Of a DNA stretch of 64,000 bases, positions 1-8,493 are shown in pieces. Both the position numbers and the translations under genes were made by a program. Location of the stretch: assembly GCA_041592335.1 (NCBI GenBank), contig JBFHQE010000007.1:62001-126000 (forward strand). Direction: 5' to 3'. Numbering within the stretch: position 1 is the stretch's first letter; each line of letters starts with the position of its first letter. Source of the stretch: JBFHQE01 sp041592335. GTDB taxonomy: Bacteria > Pseudomonadota > Gammaproteobacteria > Thiohalobacterales > Thiohalobacteraceae. The notes under the pieces were generated by a model that saw only the letters and a list, made by a program, of their open reading frames with translations, did no database searches and was not told the origin of the DNA.

Positions 1-537
1 ATTCTGAGCTCGGCGACTCTTGCGGCAACGCAGGAGCGCCCTGACGAAGAACTGCGTACCCTGCTTTCGGAAGCAATCAACAGCGCCGAAAGCTTCGAAG
101 ATCGTTTTGACGCGGAAGTCTGGTTGAAGGATATGACCCAGCGCCTGAGCCGCTGGAAAGATATCCCGCATGAAGAACGCATCACCATGTTGAAAGTCGT
201 GCACCAGGAAGCCACGCATTTCGAGCTGCCCCCTGAACTGATCCTGGCGCTAATCCAGACCGAAAGTAATTTTGAACGCTACGCTATTTCATCGGCGGGC
301 GCACGCGGCCTGATGCAGGTGATGCCCTTCTGGAAAGACGAAATCGGCCGACCGGATGACAACCTGTTCGAGATTCGCACCAACATCCGTTACGGTTGCG
401 CCATCCTCAAACACTACCTGGAGCGCGAGAAAGGCAACTATCAAAAAGCCCTGGCACGCTACAATGGCAGTGTCGGCAAACGCTGGTACCCCGACCGGGT
501 CTATACCGCGCTCAATAGCCGCTGGTTCAAAAATTAA
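1..537 (+). CDS. Lytic murein transglycosylase, SLT domain (5' end missing)
   Basis: The reading frame is open from the first base, so the start lies outside the window and only the C-terminal 178 residues are seen. The SLT (lysozyme-like) fold is recognisable: the segment ALIQTESNF carries the probable catalytic glutamate, followed by the family signature GARGLMQVMP and later the LARYNGS block. Enzymes of this family cleave the glycan strands of peptidoglycan in the periplasm and leave 1,6-anhydro ends. The segment before the domain is rich in acidic residues and may be a linker after the signal sequence. The 3' end overlaps the convergent neighbour by 11 bp. The family is secure; the exact subclass is not, because the N-terminus is missing. 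Confidence 0.88.
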   Translation: MLSSATLAATQERPDEELRTLLSEAINSAESFEDRFDAEVWLKDMTQRLSRWKDIPHEERITMLKVVHQEATHFELPPELILALIQTESNFERYAISSAGARGLMQVMPFWKDEIGRPDDNLFEIRTNIRYGCAILKHYLEREKGNYQKALARYNGSVGKRWYPDRVYTALNSRWFKN

Positions 538-997
538 CCACGTTCAGTAGATACAGCTCCCAGGCTATGAGAAATAGATAGCCGACCAGAACCAATTTTG
601 CGATCTGCCCCGTTTCCAGCCGACCAAACGCGCGATAGTTGGCCAGTGCAATCAGGGCAATCAGACACAGCCCCGTCAGCTTGGTCTTGATAAATATGAA
701 CAGGGCGGTATCGTGCCGGATCAGCGCGTCCATGAAGGGATTTATTTCGACCGCGCCGTTACTGAGTAAGCGGGTTGTAAAAAAGGCATCGGTCAGTGAC
801 AGCAGCACCACGGTTAACACTAGCAGGCTGCTGGCCAGGGGAAGTTGGTCCGAGGTCAGAATTCCCGCGTCTGTGCGGCGATCATTTATTCGCCGGCGGT
901 AGAAACTCGCGCAGATGAGCGTCCGCCAGCTGAATGTACGTCTGTCTGTTGCGGATCGTTGCTCCTCAATAGGGCTGACCAAAGATTCTGTTTGCAT
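527..997 (-). CDS. Small inner-membrane protein, DUF5658-like
   Basis: Encodes about 156 residues. I chose the ATG at 997 because it is preceded by GAAGG at a good distance; ATGs further upstream lack a well-placed ribosome site. Residues 1-55 are polar and rich in Arg/Asp with two RR-type stretches (TDRRTFSW, RRRINDRR), so they are probably cytoplasmic. Three hydrophobic segments follow, at about 60-80, 100-120 and 130-150. The pattern LTDAFFTTRLL...AVEINPFM resembles the DUF5658 family, whose function is unknown. It converges on the transglycosylase gene. No function can be assigned. Confidence 0.7.
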   Translation of the reverse strand: MQTESLVSPIEEQRSATDRRTFSWRTLICASFYRRRINDRRTDAGILTSDQLPLASSLLVLTVVLLSLTDAFFTTRLLSNGAVEINPFMDALIRHDTALFIFIKTKLTGLCLIALIALANYRAFGRLETGQIAKLVLVGYLFLIAWELYLLNVVNF

Positions 998-1299
998 GTC
1001 CACACCTTCATCATTGTTGTCGAATGTGTACATTCCCTGTTCAAACAGTCCTTGCACTGTTACTACGCAAGTCTCAGGCCAGCGCAATTTTATTCCGAAA
1101 ATACAGTCTGTTATAAATTAGCCCGTCGTTCACCGGTTCACATCTGTAAACTTTTATGACAGAAAAGGTGCAAATCCCGACAATTCACTCCCCAAAAGCG
1201 GGCGCGCATTCCATCCCCACCTCGCCTGAGGTTTTCAACACGGTGAGTGATATTTCGCGGTAGAATGCCCGACCGAAAATCAGCCGCACCGATACACTC
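998..1299. other. Divergent intergenic region (302 bp)
   Basis: This is the only gene-free stretch over 300 bp. It separates the divergent DUF5658-like gene and trhP, so it should hold both promoters. A TAGAAT hexamer at 1261 could be a -10 box for trhP, but I see no matching -35 at 16-18 bp. No RNA gene, riboswitch or repeat was recognised. Confidence 0.5.
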
Positions 1300-2601
1300 A
1301 TGGTCAAGACGCCCGAACTGCTCGCCCCCGCCGGCAACCTGAAAAACCTGCATTACGCCATCGCCTACGGGGCCGATGCCGTGTACGCCGGTATGCCGCG
1401 TTACAGCCTGCGGGTGCGCAACAACGACTTCAACAAGCTGGAGCATCTGGCGGAAGGCATCGATGCCGTCCATGCCGCGGGCAAGCTGTTCTTTCTGGCC
1501 AATAATGTGCTGCCTCATAACAGTAAGGTGCGCACTTACCTGAAAGACATCGAGCCCGCGATTGCACTTGGGCCCGATGCGCTGATCATGGCCGATCCGG
1601 GCCTGATCATGATGGTGCGCGAGCGCTGGCCGGACCTGGATATCCATCTTTCCGTGCAGGCGAACACCGTGAATTACGCCGCCGTGAAATTCTGGCAATC
1701 GGTCGGAATCAAACGCATCATCCTGTCGCGCGAACTCTCGCTGGATGAAGTCACGGAGATCAAGCAGGAATGTCCGGAGATGGAAATCGAAGTCTTCGTA
1801 CACGGCGCCTTGTGTATCGCCTACTCCGGGCGCTGTCTGTTGTCCGGTTACTTCAATCATCGCGATGCCAACCAGGGCACCTGCACCAACTCCTGCCGCT
1901 GGGAATACAACGTGCACGAGGCCAAGCCGGATGTATCAGGTGATTTCGTGCCGGTGCAAATTCAACCGGCAACGCCCGAAGCGAAAACCTATCTTATCGA
2001 GGAAGAAAATCGTCCCGGCGAACTGATGCCGATTGAGGAAGACGAGCACGGCACCTACATCATGAATTCGAAAGACCTGCGCGCCGTGGAACATGTGCAG
2101 CGCCTGGTGGATATCGGCGTGGACAGCCTGAAAATCGAGGGCCGCACCAAGTCTCATTATTATGCGGCACGTACCGCGCAGGTTTATCGTCGCGCCATTG
2201 ACGATGCCGTTGCCGGTCGGCCATTCGACCCGTCGCTGCTTGGCGCGCTCGAAAACCTGGCTAATCGCGGTTACACCGACGGCTTCTTCCAGCGCCACCA
2301 TGAACAGGATTACCAGAATTATATCGATTCCCACTCACGCGCGATTCAACAGCAGTTCGTCGGCGAAGTGATTGCCTACGATCAAGAGAAAAACCTGCTT
2401 GAAATCGACGTGAAAAATAAATTCAGCGTTGGCGACAGCGTGGAACTGTTGCTGCCCTCCGGCAACAGGACATTTACCATTAACGAGATGATCAACAAGG
2501 ATGGCGTTGCTGTCGATGTTGCACCGGGCAGCGGACATAAGGTGCGCATACCGGTCGAAGCCGGTAATTATCAACTGGGCCTGGTTGCCCGAAACCTGTA
2601 A
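1300..2601 (+). CDS. trhP: tRNA 5-hydroxyuridine synthase TrhP (YegQ), U32 peptidase family
   Basis: A 433-residue member of peptidase family U32, of YegQ length. TrhP hydroxylates U34 of certain tRNAs to 5-hydroxyuridine in a prephenate-dependent reaction; despite its family name it is not known as a true protease. The N-terminus PELLAPAGNLKNLHYAIAYG is the family hallmark. The middle holds the conserved cysteines (HGALCIAYSGRCLLSGYF, then GTCTNSCRW), the likely iron-sulfur or cofactor site. Its ATG has no strong Shine-Dalgarno sequence. The last 31 bp overlap the convergent msrQ. The family assignment is firm; the modification role comes from the E. coli homologue. Confidence 0.92.
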   Translation: MVKTPELLAPAGNLKNLHYAIAYGADAVYAGMPRYSLRVRNNDFNKLEHLAEGIDAVHAAGKLFFLANNVLPHNSKVRTYLKDIEPAIALGPDALIMADPGLIMMVRERWPDLDIHLSVQANTVNYAAVKFWQSVGIKRIILSRELSLDEVTEIKQECPEMEIEVFVHGALCIAYSGRCLLSGYFNHRDANQGTCTNSCRWEYNVHEAKPDVSGDFVPVQIQPATPEAKTYLIEEENRPGELMPIEEDEHGTYIMNSKDLRAVEHVQRLVDIGVDSLKIEGRTKSHYYAARTAQVYRRAIDDAVAGRPFDPSLLGALENLANRGYTDGFFQRHHEQDYQNYIDSHSRAIQQQFVGEVIAYDQEKNLLEIDVKNKFSVGDSVELLLPSGNRTFTINEMINKDGVAVDVAPGSGHKVRIPVEAGNYQLGLVARNL

Positions 2602-3158
2602 TAACGCCAGCCCAGCAACCCCCCTAGCAATACCGCATAAAGCAGGGGTTCGCGGATATCGGCCTTTACCAGCCACCAGTAATGCACCACACCTAATGCA
2701 GGGATCACGTAGGCCAGTCGGTGCAGTTTTTTCCAGTTACGGCCCAGCTTGCGCATCATGGCATTGGTCGAGGTTAATACCAGCGGAATCAGTAGTACAA
2801 AACCCAGCATGCCGATGGTGATAAAAGGTCTGTCCAGGATGTCGTACCAGATCTCTTCCCACCAGAAAAACTGATCCAGCCAGAGATAGGTAAACAGATG
2901 GAGTGTTGCGTAGAAAGCTGAAAACAACCCCAGCATACGCCGAACACGAATCGGCCAGCCCCAGCCGAACCAGTGGCGCAACGGCGTCATCAGCAAGGTA
3001 ATCAATAAAAACCGCAGCGTCCATTCACCGGTTTCATGGGTTATTTCTTCAATAGGATTGGCACCAAGGTTATCGGTAACGCCTGCTACCGCAAGCACCG
3101 CCAGCGGGATCAAACACGCGATAAAGATAATCGGCTTGGGAAATAACAGATTACTCAC
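2571..3158 (-). CDS. msrQ: Methionine sulfoxide reductase haem-binding membrane subunit MsrQ
   Basis: MsrQ is the inner-membrane b-haem subunit that passes electrons from the respiratory chain to MsrP for repair of oxidised methionine in periplasmic proteins. The predicted 195 residues match the usual size of about 200. Hydrophobic helices begin with FIACLIPLAVLAVAG, and conserved pieces such as RRMLGLFSAFYATLHL, TSTNAMMRKLGRNWKKLHRL and VHYWWLVK carry the family histidines. I place the start at the GTG at 3158, which overlaps the stop of the small Cys-rich gene (GTGAGTAA); the open frame runs further upstream but would then overlap that gene by more than 100 bp. It is third in an msrP / Cys-rich / msrQ operon. 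Confidence 0.9.
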   Translation of the reverse strand: MSNLLFPKPIIFIACLIPLAVLAVAGVTDNLGANPIEEITHETGEWTLRFLLITLLMTPLRHWFGWGWPIRVRRMLGLFSAFYATLHLFTYLWLDQFFWWEEIWYDILDRPFITIGMLGFVLLIPLVLTSTNAMMRKLGRNWKKLHRLAYVIPALGVVHYWWLVKADIREPLLYAVLLGGLLGWRYYRFRATRPS

Positions 3159-3369
3159 CCTGCGAACAACACTGGCTGCCCTGCTGAATGGGTGGACAAG
3201 GCACGGTTCCATAGGAGCAGTAAACGCAACAATCACCCGGCTTTGGTCGCAATAGAGCACCACACCCATCGCAATCGTAATACCATTGGCAATAATCTGT
3301 TGGCATTATTTCTTCTTTTTTATGCCCGCACTCCGGGCAAGTAATAACTGATTTTAGTTGAACCACCAT
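3151..3369 (-). CDS. Cys-rich GDCCVxC-motif small protein
   Basis: A 72-residue protein with 11 cysteines (residues 11, 14, 27, 33, 36, 47, 48, 51, 58, 67, 68). CPEC near the N-terminus and CDGC at 33-36 look like a zinc-ribbon or metal site. GDCCVYCSYG at 45-54 is the hallmark of a widespread small-protein family known as GDCCVxC (seleno)proteins, in which a cysteine can be replaced by selenocysteine; here all positions are Cys. Its function is unknown. The ATG overlaps the msrP stop by one base (TAATG), and its end overlaps the msrQ start, so it is translationally coupled between both reductase subunits. A role in thiol redox or metal delivery is my inference from this position only. Confidence 0.85.
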   Translation of the reverse strand: MVVQLKSVITCPECGHKKEEIMPTDYCQWYYDCDGCGALLRPKPGDCCVYCSYGTVPCPPIQQGSQCCSQGE

Positions 3370-4313
3370 TAATAGTATTTCTTCAGGTCCATGCCAGCAT
3401 AAAGATGCGCGACCTGTTCCTCATAACCATTAAACATCAGCGTTTTGCGTTTGCGGAACTCACCAATGCGGCGCTCGGTACGTTGACTCCAGCGCGGATG
3501 ATCGACATGCGGATTAACGTTGGAATAGAAGCCATATTCCGACGGCGTCGCCTTCTCCCAGCTACTGACCGGCCGTTCTTCCTGAAAGCGAATTTTCACA
3601 ATGGATTTAATGCTTTTGAAGCCGTACTTCCAGGGGACTACCAGTCGAATCGGCGCACCATTCTGCTTGGGCATGGTTTTACCGTACAAACCTACCGCCA
3701 TGAGCGTTAAGGGATTCATGGCCTCATCCATTCGCAGGCCTTCGACATAAGGCCAATCCAGTATTGGCCAACGCACGCCCGGCATTTGTTCCTTGTCGTT
3801 TAATGTTTCGAAGTACACATATTTTGCCTTGCTGGTCGGTTCGAAACGCTTGATCAGATCGGCAAGGGGAAATCCTATCCAGGGAATCACCATCGACCAG
3901 CCTTCAACGCAACGCAGTCGGTAGATGCGTTCTTCCATGCCATGAGGCTTTAAAATATCTTCCAGCGTATAGACACCCGGTTTGGCACATTCGCCTTCAA
4001 TGGCGACTGACCAGGGGTGAACGCGGAGGGAGTGTGCATTTTTGGCCGGATCGCTTTTGCGCGTGCCGAACTCGTAGAAATTGTTGTAACTGGTGATATC
4101 TTCGTAGCCGGTAGGCGCTTCATCCGTGGAATAAGGACTCTTGGCAATTTTGCCCAGACTGATTGCTGAATGCGCCTGCAGCGAAACACCCAGACCCGCC
4201 AGGCCAGCTGCCGCCACACCCGCCTGCATGAAGCGACGACGTTCTTTATAAACGGACTCCGGAGTGATCTCGGACGTCAGGGCATCGGAAGGCCTGGGTA
4301 TTTTTATCATCAT
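3369..4313 (-). CDS. msrP: Methionine sulfoxide reductase catalytic subunit MsrP (YedY)
   Basis: A 314-residue periplasmic molybdenum enzyme that reduces methionine sulfoxide in envelope proteins, fed with electrons by MsrQ. A twin-arginine signal is present (RRRFMQ at 25-30, then a hydrophobic stretch ending near AHSA), as expected for a cofactor-loaded Tat substrate. The oxidoreductase molybdopterin domain follows; C135 in YRLRCVEGWS is the expected molybdenum ligand. The sequence ends with the family-typical YAGMDLKKYY. It is first in an operon with the Cys-rich protein and msrQ. The upstream region carries a perfect ACAGAA-TTCTGT inverted repeat and overlapping hairpins. Confidence 0.95.
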   Translation of the reverse strand: MMIKIPRPSDALTSEITPESVYKERRRFMQAGVAAAGLAGLGVSLQAHSAISLGKIAKSPYSTDEAPTGYEDITSYNNFYEFGTRKSDPAKNAHSLRVHPWSVAIEGECAKPGVYTLEDILKPHGMEERIYRLRCVEGWSMVIPWIGFPLADLIKRFEPTSKAKYVYFETLNDKEQMPGVRWPILDWPYVEGLRMDEAMNPLTLMAVGLYGKTMPKQNGAPIRLVVPWKYGFKSIKSIVKIRFQEERPVSSWEKATPSEYGFYSNVNPHVDHPRWSQRTERRIGEFRKRKTLMFNGYEEQVAHLYAGMDLKKYY

Positions 4314-4357
4314 AACGGCACCGCGGTTTCGGAAACTTATTGCTGAGACCAGCCAAA

Positions 4358-4373
4358 ACAGAATAAGTTCTGT
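4358..4373. promoter_or_regulatory. Inverted repeat upstream of msrP (candidate operator)
   Basis: ACAGAA-taag-TTCTGT, with perfect 6-bp arms, lies about 45 bp upstream of the msrP start codon. This position and symmetry would suit a dimeric regulator. I do not recognise the regulator, and a chance palindrome remains possible. Confidence 0.35.
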
Positions 4374-4424
4374 CAGGAAAGTGACTGGAGATGCCAGGAG
4401 AGTGAGTGCGCCCTGTTCGAAGCA

Positions 4425-4456
4425 ATTGCGCGGTTACGCGCAATCTGAGTTGCGCG
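4425..4456. repeat. Overlapping GC-rich hairpins between purL and msrP
   Basis: ATTGCGCG-gtta-CGCGCAAT at 4425-4444 forms a perfect 8-bp stem with a 4-base loop. The right arm can instead pair with TTGCGCG at 4450-4456, so the two hairpins exclude each other. There is no T-run, so this is not a standard terminator. It lies after the purL stop and before msrP on the minus strand. Confidence 0.45.
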
Positions 4457-4482
4457 CGAGCCGGATGGTATCAGCAGGCACG

Positions 4483-7400
4483 CTATCCGACTGCCACCCG
4501 CGCGTTGCGGAACATTCGCATCCAGGGACCATCCTCCAGCCAGCCGTCCGGCCGCCAGGAATGCTGCACGGCACGGAACACCCGTTCCGGGTGCGGCATC
4601 ATGATCGTTACTCGACCATCCGCCGTGGTCACACCCGCCAGACCTTCGGGCGAACCGTTTGGATTCAACGGATACACTTCGGTTGCCTTGCCATAGTGAT
4701 CGATATAACGCAGCACAGCCTGGTTGGCTGCATTCAATGCACCTTGCTTTGCATCACCAACAAACTCGGCACGCCCTTCCCCATGCGCCACCGCAATTGG
4801 CATGCGCGAGCCCGCCATACCCTCGAGGAAAATCGAAGGAGAAGCCTGTACTTCCACCAGCGAGAAACGGGCTTCAAACTGTTCACTCTTGTTGCGTACA
4901 AAACGCGGCCACTGCTCAGCTCCCGGAATCAGCTCTTTCAGACCCGCCATCATCTGGCAACCGTTACACACACCCAGCGCGAAACTGTCGCCACGCTCAA
5001 AGAAGGCTGAAAATTCATCACGTGCACGGGGATTGAACAGGATGGATTTCGCCCAGCCAAGGCCGGCACCCAGCACATCGCCATAGGAGAATCCGCCACA
5101 GGCCACCAGGCCCGCAAAATCCTTCAGCGTCACCCGCCCGCTGATGATATCGCTCATGTGCACATCGACACTGTCAAAACCGGCCCTGTAAAATGCCCGC
5201 GCCATTTCCAGCTGTCCATTGACACCCTGCTCGCGCAGGATCGCCATCGCCGGGCGCGCGCCGCTATTGATCATCGGCGCCGCGACATCCGTATCGATAT
5301 CGAAACTGAGCGACACACTCATACCCGGATCTTTCACATCCAGCAAGGCATCGAATTCCTGCTGTGCGCACTCGGGATTATCGCGCAACGCCTGCATCTG
5401 GTAAGTGGTTTCACTCCAGGCACGCTGCATATCAACCCGCGCTTCATTTAACAGCTCGTCACCTGCTGAAATCACAATGCGGTCATCGTCACGTAGCGTG
5501 CCGATGACATGGCTGCACTTGCCCAACCCGTTTTCTTTCAGCACCTGCAACAGGGTATCCGTATCCGAATGTCTCACTTGAATCACGGCACCCAGCTCTT
5601 CATTGAACAGCGCTGCAATCGCATCATCGCCAAGCCCGGATAAATTAATATCGATACCCGTATGACCGGCAAAGGCCATTTCACTCAGCGTCGCCAACAG
5701 GCCACCATCCGAACGATCATGGTAAGCGAGCAATAACCCATCCGCATTCAGCAGCTGAATAGCCGTGAAGAAATGCTTAACCGCCAGGGGATCATCAAGG
5801 TCCGGCGCGTAATGCCCGACCTGCTTGTAGACCTGCGCCAGCGCCGAACCGGCCAGACGATTCGCGCCCTTACCCAGATCGATCAGGATGAGATCGGTGT
5901 CGCCTTTATCATTTCGCAACTGGGGGGTCAGGGTTTTGCGCACATCCGTCACCGGCGCAAAACCGGTGACAATCAGCGACAGCGGTGCGGTGACACTGCG
6001 ATCCTCGCCCTCTTCATTCCAGACAGTCTTCATGGACATGGAGTCCTTGCCGACAGGAATCGCCAGACCGAGTTCCGGACACAATTCCTTACCCACCGCC
6101 TTCACGGTATCGAACAGGATTGCATCTTCACCGGGATGACCGGCGGGCGCCATCCAGTTGGCGGAAAGCCGGATTTTACGGATGTCTTCAATCGCGGCAG
6201 CGGCGATATTGGTAATCACTTCCCCAACCGCCATGCGACCGGATGAAGGACCGTCGACTAAGGCGATCGGCGTGCGCTCACCCATGGCCATGGCTTCGCC
6301 ACTGTAATGCGTGTAATCAACGCTGGTCACGGCTACATCGGCACAGGGTACCTGCCAGGGGCCGACCATCTGGTCGCGCGTCACCATGCCGGTCACGGTA
6401 CGGTCGCCGATCGTAATCAGAAATGTCTTGTCCGCCACGCTCGGCAGGCGCAGCACTCGGTATACCGCTTCCTTAACATCGATCCTGGCGGTATCAATCT
6501 CCGGCTTGGCAAATGTCTTGTGCTGCACATCGCGCAGCATCTTCGGCGGCTTGCCCAGCAACAACGAAAGCGGTAGATCAACCGGCGAGTTATCGAAATG
6601 GGCATCGCCGACGATCAGCGTCTGCTCCTCGGTCGCTTCACCCACCACGGCATACAAACAACGCTCGCGCTCACAGAGCGCTTCAAATTCAGCCAGACGC
6701 TCATTCGATACCGCCAGGACGTAGCGTTCCTGTGATTCGTTCGACCAGATCTGCATGGGCGACATACCCGGCTCGTCATTCGGGAAGTTGCGCAGTTCAA
6801 ACCTGCCGCCACGGCCGCTGTCATCCACCAGTTCGGGGAAGGCGTTGGATACACCGCCCGCACCCACGTCATGGATAGAGATAATGGGATTGTCTTCACC
6901 CATCGCCCAGCAACGATCGATCACTTCCTGGCAACGGCGCTGCATTTCCGGGTTGCCACGTTGCACGGACGCAAAGTCGAGGTCTTCCGCACTGGCACCG
7001 CTATCCATACTGGATGCCGCGCCACCGCCCAGACCAATCAGCATCGAAGGGCCGCCCAGCACGATCAGTTGCGAGCCTGGCGGAATGGCGTTTTTCTCCA
7101 CATGCTCGGCCTTGATGTTGCCATAACCACCGGCAATCATGATCGGCTTGTGGTAACCACGCACTTCGTCGCCGGTCGGTCCCGGCACCGTTTCTTCGAA
7201 GGTACGAAAGTAACCGGCGATATTGGGGCGACCGAATTCGTTGTTGAACGCCGCGGCGCCCAGCGGCCCTTCAATCATGATATCCAGCGCCGAAACGATA
7301 CGGCCCGGCTTACCATGATCTGTCTCCCAGGGCTGTTCAAATCCCGGAATGCGCAGGTTGGATACGGAGAAGCCCGACAGCCCGGCCTTGGGTTTACTGC

Positions 7401-8376
7401 CGCGCCCGGTCGCGCCCTCATCGCGAATCTCGCCACCGGAACCGGTTGCCGCGCCGGGAAACGGCGAAATGGCCGTGGGATGGTTGTGCGTCTCCACCTT
7501 CATCAGGATATGCACATCTTCATCGTGCGCCCGGTAATGATGGTCCTTGTCCGTGTAAAAGCGTTTTGCTGGCGGACCTTCGATGACCGCTGCATTGTCC
7601 TTGTACGCGGATAACACACCTTCCGGATTTGCCTTGTGGGTTTCGCGAATCATGCCGAACAGGGATTCATCACGCGCTTCGCCATCGATAACCCAGTTGG
7701 CATTGAAAATCTTGTGACGACAATGTTCCGAGTTGGCCTGCGCAAACATCATTAGTTCAACATCGGTTGGATTTCGTCTCAGGGCAGTGAAATTCTCGAC
7801 AAGATAATCGATCTCGTCAGCTGACAACGCCAGACCGAGATCCTTATTGGCGAGCTCCAGCGCCTGACGCCCGCTGCCCATGATATCGACGGTCGTCAAA
7901 GGAGCGGGGTCGGCCACCTTGAACAGGGCTTCGGCTTCCGAGAATTCGCTCAGCACCGTTTCCGTCATGCGGTCATGCAACAGAGGTAACAGAGCCTGAC
8001 GTTCGCGACTGGTCAGGGGATTGCCCACTTTGGTTGTGACGTAGAAGGCAATGCCGCGTTCGATACGGTGGACCCTGGCGAGGCCACAGTTATGCGCGAT
8101 GTCGGTGGCTTTAGTCGCCCAGGGAGAAATGGTGCCGATTCGCGGAATCACCACAAACAGTTCGGCACTGGCGGGGGCGCCCTCCGCCTCCGGACCGTAA
8201 GTCAGCAGTTTCTGGAGCACTTCATCTTCGGCCGGACTCAAAGCCTGCTCCAGGTCCACAAAGTGCTCATAGCGTGCGTGAATACTGGCCAGCTCCACAC
8301 CTGCCTCACGGGCTCGATCAATCAGTTTCTGGGTTCGAAAGGGAGACAGGGCCGGTGCGCCGGACAGGTGTAACAT
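4483..8376 (-). CDS. purL: Phosphoribosylformylglycinamidine synthase PurL
   Basis: The 1297-residue large form of FGAM synthase (E. coli 1295), catalysing the ATP- and glutamine-dependent fourth step of purine synthesis in the cytoplasm. The ATG at 8376 follows AGAGG at 7 bp and begins MLHLSGAPALS as in homologues; an upstream in-frame start would add 22 unrelated residues. In order: N-terminal PurS-like part, two synthetase halves (SEHCRHKIF, THNHPTAISPFPGAATGSGG, GGGAASSM), and a C-terminal class I glutaminase with the nucleophile in GVCNGCQMM near residue 1137 and the triad partners H1262 and E1264 in MPHPER. It is monocistronic as far as can be seen. Confidence 0.97.
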   Translation of the reverse strand: MLHLSGAPALSPFRTQKLIDRAREAGVELASIHARYEHFVDLEQALSPAEDEVLQKLLTYGPEAEGAPASAELFVVIPRIGTISPWATKATDIAHNCGLARVHRIERGIAFYVTTKVGNPLTSRERQALLPLLHDRMTETVLSEFSEAEALFKVADPAPLTTVDIMGSGRQALELANKDLGLALSADEIDYLVENFTALRRNPTDVELMMFAQANSEHCRHKIFNANWVIDGEARDESLFGMIRETHKANPEGVLSAYKDNAAVIEGPPAKRFYTDKDHHYRAHDEDVHILMKVETHNHPTAISPFPGAATGSGGEIRDEGATGRGSKPKAGLSGFSVSNLRIPGFEQPWETDHGKPGRIVSALDIMIEGPLGAAAFNNEFGRPNIAGYFRTFEETVPGPTGDEVRGYHKPIMIAGGYGNIKAEHVEKNAIPPGSQLIVLGGPSMLIGLGGGAASSMDSGASAEDLDFASVQRGNPEMQRRCQEVIDRCWAMGEDNPIISIHDVGAGGVSNAFPELVDDSGRGGRFELRNFPNDEPGMSPMQIWSNESQERYVLAVSNERLAEFEALCERERCLYAVVGEATEEQTLIVGDAHFDNSPVDLPLSLLLGKPPKMLRDVQHKTFAKPEIDTARIDVKEAVYRVLRLPSVADKTFLITIGDRTVTGMVTRDQMVGPWQVPCADVAVTSVDYTHYSGEAMAMGERTPIALVDGPSSGRMAVGEVITNIAAAAIEDIRKIRLSANWMAPAGHPGEDAILFDTVKAVGKELCPELGLAIPVGKDSMSMKTVWNEEGEDRSVTAPLSLIVTGFAPVTDVRKTLTPQLRNDKGDTDLILIDLGKGANRLAGSALAQVYKQVGHYAPDLDDPLAVKHFFTAIQLLNADGLLLAYHDRSDGGLLATLSEMAFAGHTGIDINLSGLGDDAIAALFNEELGAVIQVRHSDTDTLLQVLKENGLGKCSHVIGTLRDDDRIVISAGDELLNEARVDMQRAWSETTYQMQALRDNPECAQQEFDALLDVKDPGMSVSLSFDIDTDVAAPMINSGARPAMAILREQGVNGQLEMARAFYRAGFDSVDVHMSDIISGRVTLKDFAGLVACGGFSYGDVLGAGLGWAKSILFNPRARDEFSAFFERGDSFALGVCNGCQMMAGLKELIPGAEQWPRFVRNKSEQFEARFSLVEVQASPSIFLEGMAGSRMPIAVAHGEGRAEFVGDAKQGALNAANQAVLRYIDHYGKATEVYPLNPNGSPEGLAGVTTADGRVTIMMPHPERVFRAVQHSWRPDGWLEDGPWMRMFRNARVAVG

Positions 8377-8444
8377 GCATTCGCCTCTGGAAGATGTAGG
8401 GGGTTTCCGAAAGGCCATATGATACAGGAAAATGACGCGCAAAA

Positions 8445-8480
8445 AGAAAGGGGACAGAATTGAATTCTGCCCCCTTTTCT
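8445..8480 (-). terminator. GGGGACAG-type palindrome, probable terminator of the downstream-facing MCP gene
   Basis: AGAAAGGGG-ACAGAATT faces ATTCTG-CCCCCTTTTCT with a very short loop. Read on the minus strand the hairpin is followed by CTTTTT, which fits an intrinsic terminator after the chemoreceptor gene ending at 8494. Fifteen bases (AAAGGGGACAGAATT) recur exactly in the hairpin at 17618-17632, so it is also a member of a repeat family. Confidence 0.6.
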
Positions 8481-8493
8481 GCTGAAGGATTGA

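Noticed and set aside
1138..1917. 259-codon open frame on the minus strand
   Set aside because: Antisense to the start of trhP; composition is typical of a shadow frame.
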